Source: Anseranas semipalmata
Taxonomy: Eukaryota > Chordata > Aves > Anseriformes > Anseranatidae
Length of the DNA: 64,000 nt
Direction of reading: 5' to 3'
Assembly (NCBI GenBank): GCA_013399115.1
Contig: VXAA01005176.1
Coordinates: 603,489 to 667,488 of the forward strand
Shown here: positions 26,401-38,680 of the stretch, in pieces
Position numbering within the stretch: the first letter of the stretch is position 1
Layout of the letters: each line of letters starts with the position of its first letter
The notes under the pieces: generated by a model
Told to the model about the DNA's origin: nothing
The model's input: only the letters and a program-made list of their open reading frames with translations
Databases searched by the model: none
Position numbers and translations under genes: made by a program

Positions 26401-29400
26401 CAAAGAAAAGACATGAGGCACAGAAAGGGAAACAAAATTGCAGAGGAGTAGCAAAAGCAAAGGCCTAATAGTTATTCTGACTAGGACAAGTTGACAGCAT
26501 GCCAAAAGAATTAGGATCTAATCAGTCTGCAGGGTTGAGGACTGTTTGGAAGAAGGAGAATCAGATAAATGGAATATATGGAAAAAAAAAAAGGCAAAGG
26601 AACAAACTGATTTTGAAGGGAATATTATGTTCCTGCCAAAAGTCTCTTGACACAGAAAGGGCAAGACAGACAATTTCTATGGGTACGTGACAGCTGGGTC
26701 ATAATCTCCTCCTCACGCGCAGGTAAGGTTGCCGCCATTTTAAGACAACCTTTTGAAGATACAGGGCAGTGCTTGTCTGTCTCACGTAAGCAGACTAAAT
26801 AATCTGGAACATTAGCAGACACATGTAACCCTGCACAGAAGTAAAATGCAAATGATTTTATAAAAGATGTCACCTTACTAAAGGAGAGTAGATTGAAAAA
26901 GTGTAAATAGCTGCCTTGCACTTGTGAGATATATTGGGATACAAAGTGCCATCAATATACACAGTTCTCCACAGTTTCTGATATTAAGTCCTTGTAAAAG
27001 CCTCAAATGAAAATTCATGGTCATTAACTAGTGGTTACTTCCAGTAGCTGTTTACCTTCAGCCCCTAATCCACTGCCCACTTCATCATGACTTGATTTTT
27101 CTTCTTGGAAAAGCAAGATTAGTATTTTAGAATAGCCCAAAAACATGTTAATAATTTTGGAAGAGTAATTGTAAAAGCAATTATTTTGAGATTTGCATGA
27201 CCACTGAATGGGAATACTATCAGTATGTGCTTAAATCATGACCCACAACTGGGAATCCTGTTATTTGCCATGACAGAAAACAAGTCCAGAGTCACCTAGG
27301 ATACTGAAAGAGGATGTCGTAGGAACAGCCTGTACTCAGACTCTGAAGATCATGCTACTTTTATTTGGGTGCTTAACTATAAATCCAAATTCATGACTGG
27401 CTGAGCTTTCATGTATACTCTTTGCGACTATAAGAACAACTATGACACACATGCCCAGATTTTTTACTAAACTGTAAAACCACCTCCCAGCTGAAGATGT
27501 TGCTTTGATCATGTTTGTTTTGACAAAATTAAATGACATTAATTATTTTCTATGGTACATATACTTTATAGTATCTCAGATACTACTCTGTGGTAAAATT
27601 AATTAGAGAATGATATTTCAACAACAAACATTTTAGCAACAGTAAGTAAAGTATCATGCTGCTGCAGCCATGAAGCCCTGCAATACAGTATTGCCGTAGC
27701 TAGGAACAGGCCATAAGCTTTGTACCAAATTGGCACAGCCTCAGGACTGAAGCTTATCAGATCTGCTCTGTCTGAACTCTTCTCAACCTGCTGCAGCTTT
27801 GGTTTACTTGGTTCAGCTGTGACTGCAATTCCTCTAATTGATTGGGTGTCTATGGCTAATTTATTTTACTTCTGTTCATCTTCATGTGGTACAGCCAAGC
27901 GTTTATACAGATTGTATTTACAAGCAGTTATTCCATGTCACACAGGATATTTTCAGCTCTAATGCACTGAGGCAGTGCAGAGAAACACTGGTCAGGTACA
28001 ACCACAGAGGCTTCAGGACCTGGGGATAGAGGACATGGCACAGGTGAGTACAGGCGTCGGATGGCAGAGATGGGGCACAGGCACGGAGACCCCACAGCCA
28101 CAGACAACTCATCCATGGTCAGTTAAAGAAACACAGACCTGGAGCAGGACAAATCTGGTTTTAGGAACAACAAAAAGAACAAAGAAATGGTACCTAGCAT
28201 ACATAAAAAGCATCATAAAAACCAAATTCAACTGTTACACAGAACTGCAGACCAATGAAGAAAGAGGAAGACGCAAAAGTGCATTAGCAAACATATCGAA
28301 ATGACCATGAAAAAGAAGGTGGGGGAAGAAAAGGAAGCCATCGACATGAATGACTTGGTATTCCTCCCTGCGAAGCTGCGGAAGGGAGGAGCATAGCACC
28401 AGGAAAGGGGGTAGAAACTAAGAAATGTGTAAAAACCTTAACTGCACTATTATTCTGTCTTCTCTGTAACAATTAGATTCTGAGATTTCAATTATAACAA
28501 CAATAAATCCTTGGTTTTACCTACCATAAACAACATTTCAAATGCAACATCACACAAGAGACGCAAATTTACAGTTACCTTTCCTATAATTAAAAGTTAT
28601 AATGGATTTCTTGGTAGTCCCTTCATAAAATTACATAAACTGCTAAACGTTAAATAATAAGCCCGTGTGTTTCAACCGCACCATAAGTACTGGAAGGAGC
28701 CTGTGCACAGATAGTTAGTCTTCACAAGAAATGGTATGTCCACCAGACTCATGATACAGCTAAGCTTTAGCAGGAGGAGGATTGAGCTGTTTAGTTGGAA
28801 AATTTTCATAGATTTAACTACCCCTCCTGCTACCTTTGATGAAGGCTAGTATCTCCCTAAAGTGACTCTTAAAGGAACACTGGAAAACATAAACAAATGT
28901 AAGCATTTTTTTCTTTTTAGTCTAAAGGTGTTGCTGAAGATTTACTCTAAGCAGTATATATAATTTATGGCTGAAAGCAGAGGGTGATTTGAACTAGAAG
29001 ATGTGCTGGAGAGCCCATAGTCAGAAAAAATCCTCAGTTTCCTTAGAAAGAAATCTTAGAGAGAGAAAAGAAGAAGATTCTTACGGATCTTACACCTGTG
29101 TTTTAATTTCGAGCTCCAAGAGTGATTCAGTACACATTATGCTGTTAAATCCCTCTGCAGCACATCAGTGTATGCTGTTTTCAGTGTATCTGTTTTGCTT
29201 TACCTGGCCTCGTAGAAATAACAATATTTGCTCTGTAGCTCAGTTTAGGATCCAGCACTGTAAAAAAAAACATTTCTATAAAGATTTGCTGCCCATGATC
29301 ACTACTTGCTGCCCAGAATTGCCTCCCCTCTGTTTATTGGTTTTGTTTTTTGTTCTGTAACTACATCATTTGAAATCCTGAAAAGGATGTTTCAAAATCT

Positions 29401-31591
29401 GGAGTATTTTAGTTTGAAGACCACTGATCTTTAAAATTGCTTTCTGACTCTAATAATCCCACAGTTTACTGCGTTTCTTCTTTCAATGATAATTTCTCAA
29501 AATAGGTTAGCCTGAAACAGCCACCAATCACAATTGTAGTAGTAGGGGCTAATCCTAATCCCACTTCATTTCACCAACACCTTGCAGTTTAGTAGAGCAG
29601 CTCCTGAAATAAAAGTTTCAGATATTTATGAAAGAAAAAAATATATGTATTTAACCAGCATTACTTTATGTAGGACCAGTAATTGATAAGAAAATACACA
29701 CCTTTTTCATATTTATGTCAAAGATTTGATTTAAGAAGGTCTATATTAATTTTAATATTTACTTTTTAATTGACTACAGTACTCCTCCCAGACCATAGAT
29801 AACTATTAGCAGGAGCATGGGAGAAGAAAGGAGAAAAGTGGGTGTAATGGATTTACCAGTGTTCTTGGTAATTATCTTACGTATCAAAGATGGTTACTGC
29901 ATGAATGCTGAATGGATAACCAATTGCTTTAAATTTGCCAGTCTACTTTTTAAGGCTGACCGTTGAATGTTTTTGGACATTCACGTATTTGTGTAGGAAT
30001 TTTCAAGGACCAGGTTGCCCAGCAGCATTTACTGATTAGCACAGACTCTGAAAAATAGTAAAAACAAGCCCTAACTATGCAGTTTTTCTCTTCTCTCTGT
30101 CTTTCCCTCTTTTTCCCCAAATATGCAAGCACTTGGATTTTATCATTCCCTCATATATATCATGCTGTGATTAAAAGCAATTCAATGTAGTGCTGGTGTT
30201 ATACAAAAGGATATTTGAGGCCACTTTGATATACTAGACAATATCTTCCTGTGATTCCTCTTCCCAGCTGTTTATCATTTAGATACAGCAAATAGCAATT
30301 TAAATTAAACACACACACACAAGCACACTAAAACCCCAGAAATATACAGACACAGAGTTAAGATTTCTTAATGATTTTAGATGACAGCAGAGTAGATGTC
30401 TACACCTTTCCTGAGCTTTCCACCTGTGCAGTTAAGGGAGGCTGTAGTCTCTTTGCCCAGGTGATTCCTCTGACCTACTTCAGGCACCCTCCTTAGGAGG
30501 AGATGAATCATGTTCTGGAACTGCTTAGTCTTCCCTGTCTGCTCTGAGGAGACCGAAGGAGATGAAATCTACCTCAGGTACTTTAAAATAAATTGAAGCA
30601 AGAACATTATTCATATTTTGTATTAATGAATAGGAAAGACTAAGCATATAAGTTTGTTGCTACTGGAGTGAAAATTGATTATTGTAATAGCTTTCTCCTA
30701 TAAATTATTAGAAAGCAATATTTTTGAAACAATATCCAATTATCATTATTTATTAGAATAGTTTCTATTTTGAAATGTTGATCTGTCCTATAAAATTTAT
30801 TTACTGAAGAGTATACATTTCAAATCCCATTTTCTTCATTAGTCCTGTCCTATATATAACTGTGCGACTATTAGCAGTATTATTTTCAGAAATTTTAAAA
30901 ACAGAAAGGTATTATTTAAAAATACAGTGCTAGTACATCTTACCTGTTCCATAATATGACAGGAATTGTAGATCAGGATTTTCCTTCACTGAACATCAAT
31001 TCTGCTCAATAGAAAGCAGAGTCCGTTCAAGACGGCATTATAACACTTTGGTTCTTTATCTACTACTACTTCAGAATTACCATAATGCCTTGTAAAATGA
31101 ATCTTGTGTGACAAACAATAGGGAAAGATACAGAAACATAGCCTGTAGAACCGCATTCAGAGCAGGTCCTTGCTCACACCTGGGGAATGCTTTTAGGCAG
31201 TGTGACTTTCAGCCACTATTTTCCTACACTATTTGGGTGGTCAGGGTACAGGGTAGAAGCCAAGATTAACTAATTCCTTGAACTGCTGTGTTTATAGCAA
31301 TGTCTATGTGTCCTAATGTGTTTAACAAACAAGTGCGCTGCAAGAAGAGAAACTACAGCTCTCTGTAAGCAGACCCCTACCTTTCCCCTTGAATTCCCAT
31401 TTTATTGAGTCATCTTCTCAAAATGATCACTAACAGCGTGTTCATCTGATCCTGGATGCTCACCATCAGGTATGATTAGCACCTCTGCGTATTCTAAAAT
31501 TTAACAGAATGTAGTAAGATAATACCATGAAAAAAATGAAGGCTTTTCAACTTGCCACCCTAAAACAAGCAGTTTTACCATTAAAGTTGGT
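23463..31591. other. Unique DNA, no gene recognised
   Basis: Contains A-rich tracts (24215-24239, 25520-25531), a T tract at 25922-25935, an 18-bp tandem duplication at 24807-24842 and a short (CA)n at 30309-30320. The open stretch at 24821-25127 (plus, no ATG) and the frames at 27975-28304 and 29001-29360 are unrecognised. A CAG/GTGAGT donor-like site is at 28041-28049. Confidence 0.5.
24807..24842. repeat. 18-bp tandem duplication, two copies
   Basis: Two adjacent units share the core TGGAAGCAAATNAAG and differ at a few bases, a small local duplication. Confidence 0.7.
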
Positions 31592-31690
31592 AGCCTAAGT
31601 TTCTCACCCATAAAATGGGAAGACCCTTCCTTACAGAAGAACTATGAGGACAAAAATGAGTGATGTCTTTGGAGCAGTCTGACACAAGCT
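31592..31690 (+). mobile_element. MIR-type SINE relic
   Basis: The order GCCTAAGTTTCTCACCCATA, then AAAATGGGAAGAC, then AACTATGAGGACAAAAATGA follows the MIR block that reads roughly cctcagtttcctcatctgtaaaatgg and then a gaggattaaatga-like segment. It is an ancient tRNA-derived SINE shared by amniotes and heavily diverged. Identification is from the remembered consensus; the ends are approximate. Confidence 0.65.
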
Positions 31691-32566
31691 ATTGTAGAAG
31701 GAACAAAAGGAAAACTAACGTTGATGATGAGTGCCAGCTGGGGGCCTGTATGCAGAAGCCCTCCCAAGTAATGCCGAAGCTAAAGCTCCACCATGGCATC
31801 TTGAACAACGGCCCAGGATCTGAAAGATGAAGGAAAGCTGGAATAAGCATGTCCTGAATGAGCCTTAGGTAGCAGGCAACCACTAGGGCTGCTCAGACAC
31901 TTACAAATGCAGTAGGGCAGGACTGGGATGAATCACCAAAGAAACACAAACTATTGAGCAGCTGGGTATTCAGTTTTCTACAGTGCATTCAGTATTCTGG
32001 ATGAATCAAGGGTCAAGAGGAAAAATAGTATGTTGCATTCATATCCCCATAGTTAATATTCATCAGGGGCTGATTCTGAATGTTCTTTGAACAGCAGATT
32101 TTAAGTTCTCACATTTTCTAGCACGTTGGTGTTTGACTTTGTGTTGCAATGCTCTTTTAGCAATATTTCTGTATGCAAAATAGATCTACCTATCTACACA
32201 CCTAAAATAATCTGGTCAGTCTTTTATACTACAAAATAAAAATGTATAAGGTGTGTACTTTTCTCTATGTAAGAAGAACATATTTCAGGAATTAAATGAA
32301 GTGTTTTTATTATCTGGCAGTTATGTAAGTTACAATACAACACTGTAGTTCAATTCCTCGTATTTTACAAAGAGATTATGAATGAAATTGAAAATTTTTT
32401 TTCTATAGCTGAAATTCTCTCTATTTATCTCTTAATTATAGATGAGTCTGATTCACTTAAGTCATCTACAAACAACATACTGTCAAGTACTGGCCATCCA
32501 TTGAGTGCATCACTCCATGTGTATTTGGTATGGGGAAAAGCCCTAATTCCTCAAGGTATATTACCA

Positions 32567-32585
32567 AAAAAAAAAAAAAAAAAAA
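32567..32585. repeat. A homopolymer (about 19)
   Basis: An A run with no AATAAA in the preceding 40 bases. Confidence 0.9.
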
Positions 32586-33989
32586 GGTTTCTTCTAATCA
32601 TGGCAGCTTGCAAAACTGCCAGGCTGTGTAAAGTGAACACAGGAAGATGTTACAATTGGCTTATTGTGACAGAGCACTGATATTTTTGCCCTGTATGGTG
32701 GATCATCCTGGGATCACACTCCTGAGGATGTTCTGGGTTAGGATGCAGCATGCAGACATGCTGCAGCAAAGAATCTGCTTTGACTAATGAGCAGAATAGC
32801 AAAAAGAAAACAAGATCTGACAGTTCCTTGATACTAAATGGTGTGACCTAAGCCCATAGCTGTCAAGGTTTTTGCACTGCCAGGAGGGAGATCTGGGGGG
32901 TTTGGAGCAAGAGAAACAACTATAATGATTTAGGCTTAACCTCAGCAGTGCCCTGTACCATTATATAACGATGACTTACCTTGGAGTATGCTAGTTAAAT
33001 ATTTTGATAAATGGAGGAAATAAAAGCTACTGGTCCCAACAGTTCCATTGTACATAAATAAAAGAAATAGTTGATAAAACAGCATGAAAAGGCAGGTAGG
33101 CAGCATATAATTATTCCCCAGATGACAGGAAATAAAATGGGCAGTGTAAATCTACTAAAAGGTGTAATTATCTCCAGGTACCAGGCCCACACAAGACATT
33201 TTCTAGCATCTGCAAAAGCCATAACATTGTCTACTTTCACCTGTTGTATTCATAGCAAATACTGCAACAAATAGCTAAAAGCAATAGGCAGTTATTACAC
33301 AAGAATGTAGTGTAAAGGAAAAAAATGAAATAACGTCTGAGATTTGTGTAAGGCACTGAGTAAAAGCTGATCTGACATGTTAGACTCACTGGGCAAGGAG
33401 CTCAATTAAATATGCATTGTATTCTTCAGAAAATGTACTACATCGTACATGTGCTCAGAGGTACAGTGAAAATATTCTGCTGTGTTCCTGACAACCAACA
33501 AGTTACCCAGGGCCCTTACACAGCTGCCTTGCTGTCCTCTGAAACACTGCAGTGATGATAATCATGACATCCTGCACAAACTCAGTCATGTCCATCGGTC
33601 CTGGCACCTCTCCCATCTGCTGAGCACAGGTTGGTATCCTACAGACACCTTGCATGTTCAGTCAGGCACGCCTCAGTATTAAAAAGATGAGATACATTGC
33701 TGCAAAGAAGATGCCAGTCAAAAGGAAGCCAAAAAAAAAAAAGATTAATTTTTGTGCTCTTTTTCTGTGGATGTGAAAATGGAGACATGATACTAAGTGA
33801 CATCTATCAACGTCCACCGATGAGATAGGACATGTATCTCCTATCAAGGGAATATCAGCTGGTTCAGCTGGTTGTGCCTATGAAATCAGAAGCATTTATG
33901 TGATCTGTAGAAAAAGGAGCTTTCAGGAACAAATGTTAATAAATAGCCTGAAGAGTACTTGAAGTGCCTGAAAACAATGTTGATGAGTT

Positions 33990-34025
33990 TAAAAAAAAAA
34001 ACAAACAAAAAACAAACAAACAAAC
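33990..34025. repeat. A-rich (CAAA)n repeat
   Basis: A run of A followed by repeated CAAA units. Confidence 0.9.
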
Positions 34026-34877
34026 CTCACAACCTTCCATTAAAATATATTAAAAAAATGAATAGAGAATTTTACATCAAGTTATATAAATTTCAAAACT
34101 GACTTCAGACATTTGCATTTCAGTTTTTAAACTCCTGCAATGGATGTCAACGTAAACTTTTTAACATAGCCTTCCTTCAGTGGTCCTAAACACACAGACA
34201 TCTTTCCATATTATCCTGGTATGATTTAGAACAAAGTCCTGTAAAATAAGGTTGCAAAGCTTTTGATATTGGAAGGAACACTCACTTAGCATAATTTTGG
34301 GGAGGATTTTTTACTGTTACTGCACAATGTGTTTTAGAAACAGAAGGATGTGTTCTGCTGTATGTATTTTGGACTCTACAAAGAATAATCTTCTAACCTG
34401 GGGTCTCAGTCAAAGTGTGGATATTAGTCAATAAAAGGGCTGTTAGTTTCATAATTCCAGACTTTTACACTTGATTTTTTTTATTTTATTTTTTAAAATG
34501 AAGGTTCCAGAGCATCAGTTTCTCCTCAGATACTTAATTGCACTGGAAAATATCACTTTACAATGCAGGCATATACATGTTTATTGATACAGCTAATAGA
34601 GAAGTGGGTAAGTAATAAAACCACTACTGGCTTTGTAAGAAATACACATAGCACATGTATGTGACACCAATTAATGGCATGTTTTTGAAGAATGCCAGCT
34701 TGACAAGTCATTGACAAGTACTGGAAACCTGAGTCTCAAGAATATATGAGACATGACAGAGGCAGCACAAGTTCTCCCACCCTTCCTTCCCAATACTCTT
34801 CAACCCTGACTTACCATATTCTGTGGAAAAAATGCATTTTCTATGCCTACTCCACAGTTGTTATCTGTGAGCGACCA

Positions 34878-34893
34878 CCAGCAGGCCTGCTGG
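34878..34893. repeat. Perfect 16-bp GC-rich palindrome
   Basis: CCAGCAGGCCTGCTGG is an exact palindrome in AT-rich surroundings. With the preceding CCA it reads CCACCAGCAGGC, loosely like the core of a CTCF site, but the match is incomplete. Confidence 0.85.
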
Positions 34894-35058
34894 CTAGTGC
34901 CAATTTTGACAGTGGATTATGTCGTGAAATGACATTTGGGTTTTGTCCTTGCTCAATAGCAAACAGTGTTAAGGAAGTAGGTCACAAGACAAATTCCTAG
35001 TATAGGAAGAAGGCAGAGTTTTGTGGGCAAACAGCTTTAATCTGTCCTTTTCTTTTAG

Positions 35059-35166
35059 GTTATGTTTGCTTACCTGGGGGAAATAAGGGGCGAGGAAAAA
35101 GTTTACCTGCCTGAAACGAAGGAGCTTGTGTACAGAGTGGAAAATGATTTGATTGCCTGGAAGTAA
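35059..35166 (+). other. Possible short terminal exon
   Basis: A pyrimidine tract ending CCTTTTCTTTTAG (AG at 57-58 of this kilobase, 35057-35058) is followed by 35 open codons and TAA at 35164-35166. The composition is strikingly coding-like: many E, K, Y and V residues, e.g. GEEKVYLPETKELVYRVEN. A methionine is the second codon. I recognise no family, and there is no AATAAA immediately downstream. It could be a small real exon, a decayed one, or chance. Confidence 0.2.
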
Positions 35167-36095
35167 AAGTGCCTATTAGAAAGAAAAGAGAATGCCTGAG
35201 AGGGGAGTTTACCCGCTTGCTTCAAAAAGCCAGACTGCTTCCAAAAAAAGAATTTACCCGCTAGGATTCAACTTACCTACTTTTCTGCTAGGTGCTGGGG
35301 AGCAAAATGCTGAAACAAGGTCTACACCCATTACTTCTGCTAGTGCCACACAGTCAAATCATGGCCATCCATTAAGTGGATGCACAACATGGGCTGCACA
35401 ATTGCCTCTTTAGCTTTAAAATTCGCCCTGCTTTACTCACTGCTTTCAAGACAATCCTGGAAAGTGAAGGTGCTACTGGAAGTTCTAATCGTTTTATCTT
35501 TTTTGTTTTAAAAAGGGAACACAGCCTGGAAGCTATTCATCACTTATAAGGCATAAAACAAAATTTTCGTGTGCTTTTGAAGTGATTCCCCTGAATATAA
35601 TTGACTAAACTGATTAAAGCAACTGTTGAGCTGAAAGTCTTCCAGCCAAGGTTTGAAAAATGCCTCCCTGTGAAATGTTTAACATTTCTTTTTGTATGAT
35701 CTCCTTATTAGGCTGTTCAACTTTTTATCCTGGGAAAATTATGATTTTTCAGGAAATTGGATTATATCTGCTCATACTCATTGTAGCTGAAAATTATTTC
35801 TGTTTCTTTTTAGAACTGGACATTTCATTTTGGACTTTTAATTTTTTTTTTTTTTTTTAGAAAACTTGTTTCTTCTGCAGCATAGAAGTCTACTTAATTT
35901 TTGCATGTGTCTTGATCTTCACTGCCCAGTCATATGAAGTTTTATACAAAAATGAAGATTTTTTTTATTTAAAATCAAATAATTATCAAGAAACCAAGTA
36001 TAAAATCCCATTTTCATATGGGGAAAATACATAAGGCATTTTAAAAACTGTATTTCCCATACTGAAGTATGTATTTTTCTCATATATGAGAATTT

Positions 36096-36277
36096 CACAG
36101 AATCACAAAATGGTTGAGGTTGGACAGGACCTCTGGAGGTCATGTGGTCCAACCCCTGCTCCAGCAGGGCCATCCAGAGCAGGCTGCCCAGGACCACGTC
36201 CAGGTGGCTTTTGAAGATCTCCAAGGAGGGGACTCCACCAACTCTCCTGGCAGCCTGTGCCAGTGCTTGGTCACCCA
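36096..36277 (-). mobile_element. CR1 LINE 3' fragment, antisense
   Basis: The plus strand shows the inverted CR1 end CACAGAATCACAAAATGGTT, then GGTTGGACAGGACCTCTGG, then a GAGCAGGCTGCCCAGGACCA block and a CCAGTGCTTGGTCACCC block. Homology stops at 36277, where a TACA/TATG microsatellite begins. The 138-codon frame crossing it on the minus strand (35919-36335) is a chance fusion of flank, CR1 and microsatellite. Confidence 0.95.
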
Positions 36278-36420
36278 CCAGTACACAGTACACATCCATA
36301 TAGATACCTACATACATGTGTATACATATGTACATACATATACATGTATGTATATGTATGTATATTTATATACGTAAGGGTGTGTTTGTCTATTTTATAG
36401 ATATACATATCTATTTCATA
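36278..36420. repeat. TACA/TATG/TATA-type microsatellite region
   Basis: Alternating ACAT, GTAT and TATA units run from the edge of the CR1 fragment. Overlapping frames on both strands through this tract (at 36271-36639) encode only low-complexity Y, I, H and M runs. Confidence 0.85.
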
Positions 36421-36500
36421 TATGTATTTGAGAAAATACCATCTTCCTGTGTCTGTTTCCACACACAATACAAATATTTATCATTTTGCTATCCTCTCAT

Positions 36501-36571
36501 TAAAAACAAACAAACAAAACCCACAAAAACAAAACCAACCAACAACAACAAACAACAACAAAAAAACAACG
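36501..36571. repeat. A-rich (CAAA)n/(AAC)n repeat
   Basis: CAAA units pass into CCAACC and AAC units, then an A run. Confidence 0.9.
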
Positions 36572-37588
36572 TACTTTACACTGAAGCCTCAACATCAGTG
36601 TTTTCTTATAGCCTCGGTTCTGTTGTTACTAATCATTAACAAATCCTTCTTTGGAAGAAAACAGCAAATACAAGTTAATACCTATTTTGAGTTCACATTT
36701 TTGGTATACTACTCAGGTGATTTATATTCACATTTGGCCAGTCTGGGTGCACTTAGTAAGATGTGTACAGTGCTAGATCCTCAAGTGCACATACTATAGA
36801 GTCATAATAAGCAGGCATTTAACACGTGAACTTATTCTCTCCCCCATGAAGAGTCAAAGCCAGAATACTTTCTCAACAAAACAGAAGTATATCCATGTTC
36901 AGAAGTTAATATTCCCTCTAATTGTATTTATTTTTAAAGCAAGAATAAATTAGTTATAGTAATACACTGTTTGCGAACACCATCTGATTAATATGCTCGC
37001 TCAAACATTAGAAGGGGACAAACTGAGCCCCTTTTATTGAGACCAGTCAGGTTCCAACCAGGGGACTCCTCACAGTTGTGCTCTGAGGGCTAAACTGGAA
37101 ACTGGATTGTACAAGAGGTGGCAATGTGAGTTTTAGAATCAATTTTAAAGCCTTCAAAAAAGTATAAGCATGCAGAATACTTGTAACATTGTTATATTTA
37201 TCTATATACTTTTAGACATTCCGTTATCTATTCATAGTTCAGCAGGTATGCCACACTCATCAGTTTCCAAATTATTTGCTGACTTCCTGGCGCACCTCTT
37301 AGTTATTTTTATCTGATATTTCAAATAAATTACAAAATGCCTTGAATTGCATGATTAGTCCATTATGTATTCTGTTTATTACAATTATATGAACTTTTGA
37401 TTAACCTCCATAAGTTTCATGAATAAATTACCTGGATCACAGGAAACTGCCAGTTAATGTTACAATGTTCCAGTGGGGAGTTTCCAAGAGATTAATCTAC
37501 CTTTTTTAGAGGCAGCTATTTTCATCTCAGCTTCCTTTAAAAGCAATATATGCTGCTGCTCAGTTGCGATGAAGAACATGTGAATATA

Positions 37589-37620
37589 TTTGCAACCCAC
37601 TCAAAATGAGTGGGTGCAAA
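37589..37620. repeat. Near-perfect hairpin
   Basis: ACCCACTCA (37595-37603) and TGAGTGGGT (37607-37615) are exact complements around an AAA loop. The outer TTTGCA and GCAAA extend the stem to about 14 bp with one bulged base. There is no following T run, so it does not look like a terminator. Confidence 0.9.
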
Positions 37621-38529
37621 ATTTACTCACAGAGTCACATCTTTGGAAGATGATTTGTGCCCTTTTAAATATTGATGGCAAAGTCGGTCTAACACGATGA
37701 GGATAAATTGTGCTAATCATAGGGAGAGTCTTCCAAGCTGTGCAATATGACAATCCAGACATTTCTCTCCTCTATCTTCTCTAAGTGGTGTTGAACAATT
37801 TCTTGTTGAGAAATCTCTGATTTTTGTTTGTTTGTTTTTATTTCTTTACCATCCATAAGATAATTACCAGGAAAAAAAAAAAAAAGAAATCAAACTTCTG
37901 GCTACTCATCAAGATTAGATGGTTGCCAAACACCTGGCTCTGTTTTTGCCCACAGTTCCTCCCCATTCGCACATACACATTTCCCAAAGGTCTATTTCCT
38001 TGCATGGAAGCAAGGGCAGATGGGCTCACACTTTTATAAAGCAATAGAGGAAACAGAAGAAAAAGTGCTGGGGATTTAGCCTGTGCGTACAGAGGAAGGT
38101 ATCTGCTGGAGTCATCTGAGAATGGGACAACTGAGACAGCACCTTGCCTACCAAATTCATCACACTCAGCACCTGGTATGTATTATAGATCAAAAACAGA
38201 TGAGAACTGTGAGAGCTTTTTGCTGGCCTGTCAAGAACAAATAATAAACCTTCATAAATAATCTGTTGGTAAAATACAACTTGGTGGCACAGGTATTAGG
38301 CAAAGGAAGGACAGCAGAGGAGGGTGCTGTCGGCCCTTTGATTAATAGCACAGAAGAAGAGTTCTGAATGTAAAAGAAAGTCATGAAATCAAAAGCAACA
38401 ATCATAATGACACAGGGCATATCTACAAGAGACAAGAAATGCAGAGATGTCCACAGAAGCATCTCACTGCTGCCCTGTCCGTCTGGTGTTCAACAGCATC
38501 ACGGTGATGAAACAGCTCAAAACAAGAAA

Positions 38530-38680
38530 GCTTGTGCAGGAGGTCAGCAGGAGGTGCCCAGGAGGCAAGAGGAGGTTTGGGGCACCCTGAGGGAGCACTG
38601 GTGAGACAAAAGGTGCTGGTTGAGCCAGCAGAGCCCCTGGGTGGGGAGCACCGGCCTGGCTGCAGTGGTGTACTGCTGTT
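38530..38680. other. Local GC-rich block, possible exon
   Basis: A roughly 150-bp block is clearly richer in G and C than its flanks. It carries an acceptor-like CTTGTGCAG (ending about 38539) and a donor-like CACTG/GTGAGA (GT at 38601-38602). The intervening frame encodes Q, E and R-rich residues such as QQEVPRRQEEVWGTLREH. No family was recognised; it could also be an unclassified repeat. Confidence 0.2.

Larger units (their letters stand above)
31691..36095. other. Unique DNA with A-rich simple repeats
   Basis: No complete gene. Holds an A run at 32567-32585, (CAAA)n at about 33990-34025, a 16-bp GC palindrome at 34878-34893, a coding-like short frame at 35059-35166 and a cluster of TTACCYGC-like motifs at 35070-35280. 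Confidence 0.5.

Noticed and set aside
29001..29360. 119-codon plus-strand ORF
   Set aside because: The composition and sequence resemble no known protein, and a frame of this size is expected by chance in 64 kb.
32345..32365. tRNA B-box-like GTTCAATTCC
   Set aside because: No A box, acceptor stem or cloverleaf pairing is present around it.
35919..36335. 138-codon minus-strand ORF, the longest in the window
   Set aside because: It is a read-through of unique flank, antisense CR1 3' sequence and a microsatellite, and has no coherent protein.
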